Assembly: GCA_964625865.1 (NCBI GenBank) | Contig: CAZVEV010000013.1 | Coordinates: 1-44,297 of the forward strand | Source of the DNA: CAZVEV01 sp964625865 | Lineage (GTDB): Bacteria; Planctomycetota; Phycisphaerae; SM23-33 | Direction of reading: 5' to 3' | DNA length: 44,297 nucleotides | Shown here: piece by piece, positions 37,915 to 44,297 of the stretch | Layout: the number at the start of each line of letters is the position of its first letter | Numbering within the stretch: position 1 is the stretch's first letter | Position numbers and translations under genes: made by a program | The notes under the pieces: generated by a model | What the model saw: only the letters and a program-made list of their open reading frames with translations | What the model was told of the DNA's origin: nothing | The model's database searches: none

Positions 37915-37940
37915 ACACTGAACGATATGAGACGTATTTG

Positions 37941-37969
37941 CGCCCCGGCGGTCCCTGATCGTCGGGGCG
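37941..37969 (+). terminator. Possible hairpin terminator after the first EF-hand gene
   Basis: CGCCCCGGCG pairs with CGTCGGGGCG across a 9-nt loop with one wobble or mismatch, 27 nt after the stop codon. No T-run follows (TGATAATTCC), so efficient intrinsic termination is doubtful. Confidence 0.3.
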
Positions 37970-38101
37970 TGATAATTCCGTCGCACTGCAGTAACCACAT
38001 GGAGCCGGCATGCGTAAGATACTGACGAGCAGGTGCGGTGTTGGATTGCGCCGAGAATCCGCGACATGCCGTGTAGATATCCGTCAGACAGAGGTGAACC
38101 C

Positions 38102-39205
38102 ATGTTGAGAACACTCGTATCCGCCCTCGTGGTTCTGTCCGTCGTTTCGGCAGGCCTCGCCGCCCCCGAGAAGCCCAAGACGGCCCCCAAGCCCCACACC
38201 TCGGTCAAGCCGACCAAGAAACTCCCGCCCTACAATCCGGTGGCCGAGCGGGCCAAGTTCTTCAAGGCCGCGGGCAAGGACAGCGAACTCGACGCCAAGG
38301 AGTTCACCGCCGACCAGGGCAAGGACAAGGTCAACTTCGTCCGCAAGAGCGACACGTGGTCCGGCATGCGGAAGTACGACAAGGACAAGAATGGCACGAT
38401 CAACTGGTTCGAGGCCGACGCGTACCGGCGGGCCCTGCGCAAGACGGCCCAGGCGACGGTGACGACGATTGAGGGCAAGCCGATTCCGGACGGTGGCGGC
38501 GCGGCCCCCGCTGACGCCAGGCGGCGCTGGAGCCTCAGCGACCCCGAGACGATCAAGAAGTACGACAAGGACGGTGACGGCAAGCTGAACTCCGACGAAC
38601 GGTTCGCCGCCTGGGGCGCCCGGGCCGAGGAAGCGCGCCAGGGCTTCATGCAGAAGTACGACAAAGACGGCGACGGCAAGCTCGACGAGAAAGAGCGCGA
38701 AGCGATCCGCGACGGCTTCCGCCAGCGGATGGAAGACTGGCGCCGCCGGGCCTCCGAGCGACGCTACGACGAGGACGGGGACGGCAAGCTCAGCGCCAAG
38801 GAGAAGGCCGCCATGGCCGCCGGCGAGGCCGAGCGCACCGCCGAACGCGAGAAGCGCCGCAAAGAGTTCATGGACAAGTACGACAAGGACAAAGACGGCG
38901 ATATCTCGTCGGAAGAACGCCGCGCCATCGGCGAGGAGATGCGCCGCAGGTGGACCGAGCGCCGCTATGACAAAGATCGCGACGGCAAGCTGAGCGCCGA
39001 AGAGAAGGCCGCCATGGATGACGCCGAGGCCAAGCGCACGGCCGAGCGCGAGAAGCGACGCAAGGAGTTCATGGACAAGTACGACACCGATGGCGACGGC
39101 GAGTTGTCCGAAGCCGAGCGTAAGGCCATCCGCGACAGTTGGCGGGACCGCATGCGTGAGCGCTTCGGCGGGGGCCGCAGACCCGACCGCGGCGCGACCG
39201 ACTAG
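38102..39205 (+). CDS. Exported EF-hand protein with seven calcium loops
   Basis: The 367-residue paralogue of the preceding gene has a signal peptide (MLRTLVSALVVLSVVSAGLAA), a Lys/Pro spacer, then the same N-terminal module (YNPVAERAKFFKAAGKDSEL). Seven EF-hand loops follow: DKDKNGTINWFE, DKDGDGKLNSDE, DKDGDGKLDEKE, DEDGDGKLSAKE, DKDKDGDISSEE, DKDRDGKLSAEE and DTDGDGELSEAE. The repeats between them (AEREKRRKEFMDKYD, present twice) show a recent internal duplication. GAGGTGA precedes the ATG. It lacks the long Gly/Pro tail of its neighbour. Probably the same extracytoplasmic calcium-binding role. Confidence 0.85.
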   Translation: MLRTLVSALVVLSVVSAGLAAPEKPKTAPKPHTSVKPTKKLPPYNPVAERAKFFKAAGKDSELDAKEFTADQGKDKVNFVRKSDTWSGMRKYDKDKNGTINWFEADAYRRALRKTAQATVTTIEGKPIPDGGGAAPADARRRWSLSDPETIKKYDKDGDGKLNSDERFAAWGARAEEARQGFMQKYDKDGDGKLDEKEREAIRDGFRQRMEDWRRRASERRYDEDGDGKLSAKEKAAMAAGEAERTAEREKRRKEFMDKYDKDKDGDISSEERRAIGEEMRRRWTERRYDKDRDGKLSAEEKAAMDDAEAKRTAEREKRRKEFMDKYDTDGDGELSEAERKAIRDSWRDRMRERFGGGRRPDRGATD

Positions 39206-39393
39206 ATACAGCGACACGGGGCTTACGTCCCGCCGGACCGGGGCGCGAGCAGGACGTTTGTGAAAAAATCCGCAGGGCGGCGAATCCGGCCGAACCGGGG
39301 CGTGTTAGAATTCAGTAGCGATTCATTGGAACCGGGTTATCTGGCCCATCCATCATAGAGTCATCTATCCCACGTAACCGAAGGTAAGGACCC

Positions 39394-39693
39394 ATGATCG
39401 CTCGACTGCGGAAATTCCTTGAACATCGCCGGGCAACGCGAGAGGCCGAAGCCCGTGAACGCGATGCAGTCGCCCGGGCGGTAGGGTGTTTCGAGAAGCT
39501 CAAGGGGCAGCAGGCACTTCGCGAGATGTGCAGCGTGATCTACACCGACGCCGACAAGTGCATCGTCCGCGTCTGCTATGGGGCCATGCGTCCCCCGCGG
39601 CGCGCGTTTTTCGAGGTACGGGTCGACGGCGGCATCGGCGAAGTCAGCTTCCGAGACGCCAAAGCCCACTACGGCGAGACACGTTGGCGCTGA
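39394..39693 (+). CDS. Small cytoplasmic protein of unknown function
   Basis: The 99-residue protein has a basic helical N-terminus (MIARLRKFLEHRRATREAEA) and a C-terminal beta part (KCIVRVCYGAMRPPRRAFFE, GGIGEVSFRDAKAHYGE). It has no signal peptide or membrane segment. TAAGGACCC immediately before the ATG is a strong ribosome-binding site, which is the main reason to accept it over the overlapping antisense frame. I recognise no family. It stands alone between the EF-hand pair and the Gfo/Idh gene. Confidence 0.6.
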   Translation: MIARLRKFLEHRRATREAEARERDAVARAVGCFEKLKGQQALREMCSVIYTDADKCIVRVCYGAMRPPRRAFFEVRVDGGIGEVSFRDAKAHYGETRWR

Positions 39694-39797
39694 CGGGAAG
39701 CGGGAACTCGCGCCCAACGCGCCCGGGCGCATCGTGCAACGTTTAGCGGCGGGGCATCGCCTCGCACTGCTCGTCAGACGCCTGCTCACTCGACATG

Positions 39798-39826
39798 TTG
39801 CACGTGTCCTTCCGCCGTGACATAAT
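39798..39826 (+). promoter_or_regulatory. Putative sigma70-type promoter for the Gfo/Idh gene
   Basis: TTGCAC at 39798-39803 and CATAAT at 39821-39826 are 17 bp apart, close to the standard -35/-10 form, and lie 72 bp ahead of the start codon at 39898. Confidence 0.4.
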
Positions 39827-39897
39827 CGCTTCTTGCCGCAACGAACGGTGTGTCCCGCGCGAACCGACGTGTGCGACAGCCCCAGCGGAGAAATGCG

Positions 39898-41355
39898 ATG
39901 AACCGACTGTCCCGACGGAATCTCCTTCTCGGCACCGGTGCCGGCGCCGCGGCCCTGCTCTGGCCGACCGACCGCGTGCTCGGTGCGAACAACGACATTC
40001 GCCTCGCCATCGTGGGCACGGGGAGCAAGGGCACGCAACACGTGGGATTGTTCAGTGGCCTCCGCGGTGTGCGGGTGGTGGCCGTCTGCGACGTGGACCC
40101 CAAGCGTGCGGCCGGCGCGGCGAAGGTGGTGGGCAAGCGCGGGGGCAAGGTCAGGACCTACACCGACGCGAGGAAGCTCCTGGACGACGGCGAGATTGAC
40201 GCGATGGTCATCGCCACGAGCAATCACTGGCACGCCCTGCTGACGGTCTGGGCCTGCCAGGCCGGCATCGACGTCTACGTCGAAAAGCCCGTCTCGCACA
40301 ACATCTTCGAGGGCCGACAGATGGTCGCCGCGGCCGCCAAGTACAAGCGGATCGTGCAGGCCGGCACGCAGAGCCGCTCGTGTACGGGCCTGGCCCGCGC
40401 CGTGCCGTACATCCACTCCGGGGCCCTGGGCAAGATCAAGTGGATCCACGCCTTCTGGTACAAGCCGCGCGGGAGTATCGGCAAGGTCGCGCCGTGGACG
40501 CCGAAGGACCTGGACTACGACCTGTTCTGCGGCCCGGCGCCGGTGCGGCCGCTGCGGCGGAAGAGACTGCATTACGATTGGCACTGGGTGTGGGACACGG
40601 GCAACGGTGACATGGGCAACCTGGGCATCCACGAGTTGGACGTGTCGCGCTGGTTTGCGCAGTACACCACGCTTCCGCCACGTGGGATGGCCGTCGGCGG
40701 GCGCTATGCCGTCAACGACGCCGGCCAGACACCCAACACCGTCCTCGGCGTATTTGACTACACCCCGGCCCCGATCTTCTGGGAGACGCGCAACTTGCCC
40801 CGCGCCGCCGGCTCGCGGACGATGGACGCCTACTACGGCTCGCGGAACACGGTCGTGGTCATGTGCGAGGACGGGTATTTCACCGGCCGGCGCGGCGGGG
40901 GCATCGCGTACGATTCCAAGGGCAAGCGGATCAAGGAGTTCAAGGGCGACGCGGGGCGCGGGCACGGGGCGAACTTCATCACCGCCGTCCGAAGCCGAAA
41001 GACCTCAGACCTTGCCGCCCCGATCACCGAGGGACACCTGTCGACGTCGATCTGTCATGCGGGCAACATCTCCTACCGTTTGGGCACGCCCGCGACGCCG
41101 GCCAAGGCCATCGACGCCGTCGGCGGGCACACCGAAGCGGCCGAGACCGTCACGCGACTCGCCAAGCACCTTGGCGCCAACGGCGTGGACCTGGCCAAGA
41201 CGCCGCTGGCCCTGGGCCCGTGGATCACGATGGACACCGCCGCCGAGACCGTCACCGCCGTCGCCGCCGCCGACCCGGCCGCCGCGCTGACCCGCGCGAC
41301 CGCCCAGATCACCCGCCCCTACCGCAAAGGCTTCGTCGTACCGAAAGACGTCTAG
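39898..41355 (+). CDS. Tat-exported Gfo/Idh/MocA-family oxidoreductase
   Basis: This 485-residue dehydrogenase-like protein has a twin-arginine leader (LSRRNLLLGTGAGAAALL). A Rossmann fold follows with NAD(P) motif IVGTGSKGTQHVG, CDVDPKR at the end of beta2, and the EKPVSH block containing the conserved catalytic-type Lys. The C-terminal beta sheet contains GNLGIHELDVSRWF. Planctomycetes carry many exported members of this family, whose sugar-type substrates are mostly undefined. The start at 39898 has GGAG nine bases upstream; the longer frame would bury the Tat motif. A promoter-like pair lies upstream and an inverted repeat downstream. Confidence 0.88.
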   Translation: MNRLSRRNLLLGTGAGAAALLWPTDRVLGANNDIRLAIVGTGSKGTQHVGLFSGLRGVRVVAVCDVDPKRAAGAAKVVGKRGGKVRTYTDARKLLDDGEIDAMVIATSNHWHALLTVWACQAGIDVYVEKPVSHNIFEGRQMVAAAAKYKRIVQAGTQSRSCTGLARAVPYIHSGALGKIKWIHAFWYKPRGSIGKVAPWTPKDLDYDLFCGPAPVRPLRRKRLHYDWHWVWDTGNGDMGNLGIHELDVSRWFAQYTTLPPRGMAVGGRYAVNDAGQTPNTVLGVFDYTPAPIFWETRNLPRAAGSRTMDAYYGSRNTVVVMCEDGYFTGRRGGGIAYDSKGKRIKEFKGDAGRGHGANFITAVRSRKTSDLAAPITEGHLSTSICHAGNISYRLGTPATPAKAIDAVGGHTEAAETVTRLAKHLGANGVDLAKTPLALGPWITMDTAAETVTAVAAADPAAALTRATAQITRPYRKGFVVPKDV

Positions 41356-41365
41356 CCCCTGGCGT

Positions 41366-41492
41366 TGGGTGGCACCTTCAAGCGAAGCGTGTGGGGGTCT
41401 CGTGTGACGACATGATCGTCATTGTCGAGGGCGACTCTTGCTTCCGCACCCACAAGCTGCGCCCTTCAGGCTACGCTTGAAGGCGCCACCCA
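41366..41492. repeat. Inverted repeat TGGGTGGCRCCTTCAAGCG family
   Basis: TGGGTGGCACCTTCAAGCG at 41366-41384 (continuing AAGC to 41388) faces its complement GCTACGCTTGAAGGCGCCACCCA at 41470-41492, with two mismatches. The 81 bp between have no coding sense. It starts 11 bp after the Gfo/Idh stop codon and could act as a 3' hairpin or be another small mobile palindrome. Confidence 0.65.
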
Positions 41493-41756
41493 TCAGGCGA
41501 TTCGCAGACCACGGCACCGGACGGTCTGCCACACCAAGCGCAACGGCTGTGTTGATCAGCCCCCCAGGAACCACAGCAAGGCGGCTAAGGGGTCTGGCAG
41601 GCGGCCTAGCCGACGTTCGGCTCGACAAAGGGGGAGGGTACCCTTGCGTCTCTGGCAGGCGGCTAGAGGCGTCTCAGGCGGTCTGGCCGCGTCCTGAGGA
41701 TGTGCGGGACGCGCGTCAGCGTGCAGCCGCCCTGCCGCCCTGGCGCAAGGGTCGTG
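41493..41756. other. Non-coding stretch before the last gene
   Basis: Repeated GGCAGGCGGC motifs (41607-41616 and 41655-41664) and two GTGTTGATC copies (41549 and 41754) are present, but no frame on either strand has a credible start and protein family. Open frames here read as low-complexity Arg/Ala/Pro translations of GC-rich DNA. Confidence 0.4.
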
Positions 41757-41784
41757 TTGATCGGGAGATGGGCGAGCGTATAAT
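41757..41784 (+). promoter_or_regulatory. Putative sigma70-type promoter
   Basis: TTGATC at 41757-41762 and a consensus TATAAT at 41779-41784 are 16 bp apart. They lie about 180 bp upstream of the start codon at 41961, leaving a long 5' leader that contains two strong hairpins. Confidence 0.5.
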
Positions 41785-41886
41785 GAAACACGTTCGCATC
41801 GGACCGGACGATGCACCTGATTCGGATAGCGGGCACAATGTAGAAATCAAATATCAGTCACGCAGCGTGCAACGGCGCACGTAAAG

Positions 41887-41930
41887 CCCCGCGACGGCGT
41901 CGCGGGGATCCCCCCGACGCCGTCGGGGGG
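41887..41930. repeat. Two adjacent GC hairpins in the 5' leader
   Basis: CCCCGCGACGGCGTCGCGGGG (41887-41907, stem of ten) and the palindrome at 41910-41930 (six C, GACGCCGTC, six G) sit side by side, 31 bp before the start codon. Their centres are related (GACGGCGTC and GACGCCGTC). They may be repeats or a transcript-folding control element. Confidence 0.6.
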
Positions 41931-41960
41931 CTTGGGTTCCGAGAAAGCAAGGAGACGGCC

Positions 41961-44165
41961 ATGACACCGATGAAGATCATCCGTTCACTGGGCAAACTCG
42001 TACGCGGAGGGGCCGGCCCCTCGCAGATCTTCCTGGCCTGCCTGCTCGGGGCGATGCTCGGCATGAATCCGGGGTTCAACCTGACGCTGGTGTTCGGCAT
42101 CGTGCTGTTCCTGGTGTTCAACGCAAACTTCGGCCTGACGCTGCTGGGGTTCGGCGTCGGCAAGCTGCTGATCTACCCGCTGGCGCCGGTGACGTTCCAG
42201 ATCGGTCGCATACTGATCGAGGACGTGGCCCACGGGCTGTTCACCACGATGGCCAACGCCCCCGTCCTGGCGCTGATGGGCCTCGAGTCGTACTGTCTCG
42301 TCGGCGGGCTGGTGGTCGGAGCGATCATCGGCGCGGTGATGGGGGCCGTGCTGGCGATGATGATCGTGGGCGTCCGCAAGGGCGTGCTCGCCGCGAAAGA
42401 TCGCAGCGCCAAAGTCGACAAGACCAGCCAGAACATCGTCGTGCGAATCGTGCTGCGACTGTTGTTCGGCAAGCTGAAGAAGCCGCTGGCCGAGGCGCTG
42501 GAAACCAAGCCGCCGCTGTTCCGCAAGGCAGGCATCATCATGCTGGTGGTGATCCTGGCGTTGCTGATCGGCGGCCCGGCCATCGCGGCGGGGTACTTCT
42601 TCGAGGACGCCTTCCGCGACGGGCTGGCCAGCGCCAACGGCGCGCAGGTGGACGTGGACAAAGCCGCCCTGTCGGTCCTCGGCGGGTCGCTCGACATCAA
42701 GGGCCTCCAGATTACCGACCGCGACAAGCCCACGCACAACGTGTTCCAGGGCGAGTCGTTCGTCGCCGACGTCAGCGTATCGAGCCTGCTGACCGGGCGA
42801 TGCGTGGTGGAAGAACTCTCGGCCGTCGGTCCGAAGCTGGACGTCGAGCGGGACAAGCCGGGCGAGGTGTTCAAGGCCGAGGCCGAGGCCGGCGACGGCG
42901 GAGACGCCGGCGGCGGCGCGGGCCCGGCGGCGTCCAAGCCGGCCGGCGGGGGCGACGAGGTAGAGGACGAGGCCACCAAGGCCAGGAAGAAGCGCGAGCA
43001 GCTCGATGCATTGCGGCTCGAACTGGAGAAGCGTCTGCGGGACGAGTTGGACAAGCTGGCCGGCGAACAGATCGACGCGCAGATCGACAAGGCCACCGCC
43101 AAGGTGCCCGACGCCCTGCGCGAACAGGCCAAGAAGAAGATTGACGTCGAGGTCAAGCAGCGGCTCCGGACCTGGACGCGAGAACTGGCGGCCGAACTGT
43201 CACAGCAGATCGTCGCGCAGATCGAGAAGGACGACACCTTCGCCGACTACGCCGACGAGGCCCTGAAGTACCGCAAGTACTTGCCCTACTTCGACAAGCT
43301 TCGCGAGGCACTGGCCAAGCGCAAGGCCGCCAAGGACTCCGAAGAACACAAGAGGCAACTGGCCGCCCGCGCGAAGGCCGAGGGCTACTTCGCCCTGAAG
43401 GCCGACCTGGCGACCAAGGCCCCATGGGTGATTCGCGACGTGAAGATGGCCGACTTCGCCCTGGGCGAGGCCGGCACGTACAGCCTGGTCGGGGCGAACA
43501 TTTCCGGCCGCCCGGAACTGCTCGAAGGGCCGATGGACGTGCGCGTCTCACGGACCGACGGCCAGTTGCAGGCCGAACTGAAGTACGGCTTTGCTGACGG
43601 CGACTATTACGGCCCGGCCCTGCTGGTGAAGTTCTCGCTGACCCTCGGGGATGTCGGCGGGGGCAAGCTGCCCGAATGGGTCTCGAAGCTGAGCTTCGAC
43701 GGCAGGCTCGAGGGCGGCTTGAACGCCACGCCCAAGCTGACCCTGGACACCGACAAGGCCATCGAGGAGTTCCGCGCCAAGGTCTCGGAGAACATCGAGG
43801 CCGAGGTCACCAAGCAGGTCAAGAAGGCCGCCAAGGACGCGATCGGCATCGACGTGCCCGACATCATCAAGGACCCGAAAGACCTGCTCAAGGGCAAAGA
43901 CCCGAAGGACCTGCTCAAGGGCAAGGACCCGAAAGACCTGCTCAAGGGCCTCGGCGGCGGAGACAAGGACAAGGACGGCAAGAAGCCGGACCCGAAGGAC
44001 CTTCTCAAAGGCCTGACCGGCGGGGACAAGGACAAGGACGACAAGGACAAGAAGCCCAACCCCGCCGATCTGCTCAAAGGCCTCGGCGGTGGGGACAAGG
44101 ACAAGGATAAGGACAAAGACAAGGACAAGAAGGACCCGCTCAAGGACGCCAGGGAACTGCTGTAG
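41961..44165 (+). CDS. Membrane protein, TIGR03546-like and TIGR03545-like (AsmA-type) fusion
   Basis: The 734-residue protein begins with a polytopic domain (about 1-155: GPSQIFLACLLGAMLGMNPG, FNANFGLTLLGFGVGKLL) like TIGR03546. A further transmembrane helix (IIMLVVILALLIGGPAIAAGY) leads into a long periplasmic part like TIGR03545: GAQVDVDKAALSVLGGSLDI, coiled Lys/Glu segments, then beta-rich WVIRDVKMADFALG. In other bacteria the two families are usually encoded by neighbouring genes; here they are joined. The last 100 residues are tandem DPKDLLKG units with Asp/Lys runs. AsmA-type resemblance suggests envelope lipid transport or homeostasis, which is inference. AAGGAGA precedes the ATG. Confidence 0.7.
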   Translation: MTPMKIIRSLGKLVRGGAGPSQIFLACLLGAMLGMNPGFNLTLVFGIVLFLVFNANFGLTLLGFGVGKLLIYPLAPVTFQIGRILIEDVAHGLFTTMANAPVLALMGLESYCLVGGLVVGAIIGAVMGAVLAMMIVGVRKGVLAAKDRSAKVDKTSQNIVVRIVLRLLFGKLKKPLAEALETKPPLFRKAGIIMLVVILALLIGGPAIAAGYFFEDAFRDGLASANGAQVDVDKAALSVLGGSLDIKGLQITDRDKPTHNVFQGESFVADVSVSSLLTGRCVVEELSAVGPKLDVERDKPGEVFKAEAEAGDGGDAGGGAGPAASKPAGGGDEVEDEATKARKKREQLDALRLELEKRLRDELDKLAGEQIDAQIDKATAKVPDALREQAKKKIDVEVKQRLRTWTRELAAELSQQIVAQIEKDDTFADYADEALKYRKYLPYFDKLREALAKRKAAKDSEEHKRQLAARAKAEGYFALKADLATKAPWVIRDVKMADFALGEAGTYSLVGANISGRPELLEGPMDVRVSRTDGQLQAELKYGFADGDYYGPALLVKFSLTLGDVGGGKLPEWVSKLSFDGRLEGGLNATPKLTLDTDKAIEEFRAKVSENIEAEVTKQVKKAAKDAIGIDVPDIIKDPKDLLKGKDPKDLLKGKDPKDLLKGLGGGDKDKDGKKPDPKDLLKGLTGGDKDKDDKDKKPNPADLLKGLGGGDKDKDKDKDKDKKDPLKDARELL

Positions 44166-44297
44166 AGTCGGTTAACTGGTGTACTGGTTGACGGGTTAAC
44201 TGGGAGCGGCCCGAGACGATGCAGATATGTAGGGCGTGGAACAGGTTTTGGAGCGGGAGGGGGTGGTTTACCGTGCCCCGTGAAAACACTTTGACCC

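Noticed and set aside
39361..40965. A 534-codon open frame on the minus strand
   Set aside because: Antisense to the Gfo/Idh gene and the small protein at 39394; both plus-strand genes have good ribosome-binding sites.
41438..41884. A 148-codon plus-strand frame in the gap before the last gene
   Set aside because: Starts inside the inverted repeat, runs through the TATAAT promoter and has no family or clear ribosome-binding site.
44166..44297. GTTAACTGG direct repeats and a GTAGGGCGTGGAAC motif at the window edge
   Set aside because: The motif resembles the start of the 73-bp palindrome family, but the second arm is not visible and the window ends, so it cannot be called.

Overview
The window looks like chromosomal DNA of a GC-rich planctomycete, probably of the Phycisphaerae type or a close relative. 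Signs are a formylglycine sulfatase and a Gfo/Idh/MocA oxidoreductase with twin-arginine leaders, a GH29 fucosidase-like enzyme, an FAD oxidoreductase decorated with carbohydrate-binding-like domains, signal-peptide EF-hand proteins, and a type II secretion (T2SS) locus with PilM-PilN and PilO-PilP style fusions. This placement is inference from gene content; there is no rRNA or tRNA gene.

Layout. 1-0.63 kb: an internally deleted IS110 transposase relic. 0.85-12.2 kb: a mixed polysaccharide-utilisation and surface-protein region with a GH29 enzyme, an HExxH metallopeptidase-like protein, two lipoproteins sharing one leader, a gene relic, an FAD oxidoreductase, a sulfatase and a HAD phosphatase. 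12.28-36.5 kb: one long minus-strand T2SS operon, read gspE-gspF-gspG-gspH-gspI-gspJ-gspK-pilMN-pilOP-gspD-lipoprotein, with many ATGA-type overlaps. 36.8-39.2 kb: two tandem EF-hand proteins transcribed away from it. 39.4-44.2 kb: a small unknown protein, a Gfo/Idh/MocA oxidoreductase, and a membrane protein that joins the TIGR03546-like and TIGR03545-like families. The prepilin peptidase (GspO/PilD) is not in the window.

The outstanding object is the secretin gene at 12763-26445. It is one uninterrupted 4560-codon reading frame with a signal peptide, an alanine/lysine-rich helix, an N0 domain, about 47 consecutive diverged secretin N-type modules (ordinary GspD has three after N0), a normal secretin channel domain and a proline-rich tail. 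Twelve of the modules form a four-module block present three times in tandem. It ends with a 4-nt overlap into a small lipoprotein gene that could encode its pilotin.

A second unusual pattern is that palindromic repeats lie within or next to the leader-peptide codons of three pseudopilins (gspH, gspI, gspK), just upstream of the prepilin-peptidase cleavage site. Two of these repeats have intergenic relatives elsewhere in the window, and one of those relatives supplies the stop codons of two convergent genes.

Working model (inference): Sec- or Tat-exported hydrolases and surface proteins would be handled by this T2SS, whose periplasmic vestibule is enormously elongated. GspG and GspK carry likely calcium sites, and the EF-hand pair sits next door, so calcium may be a common theme.
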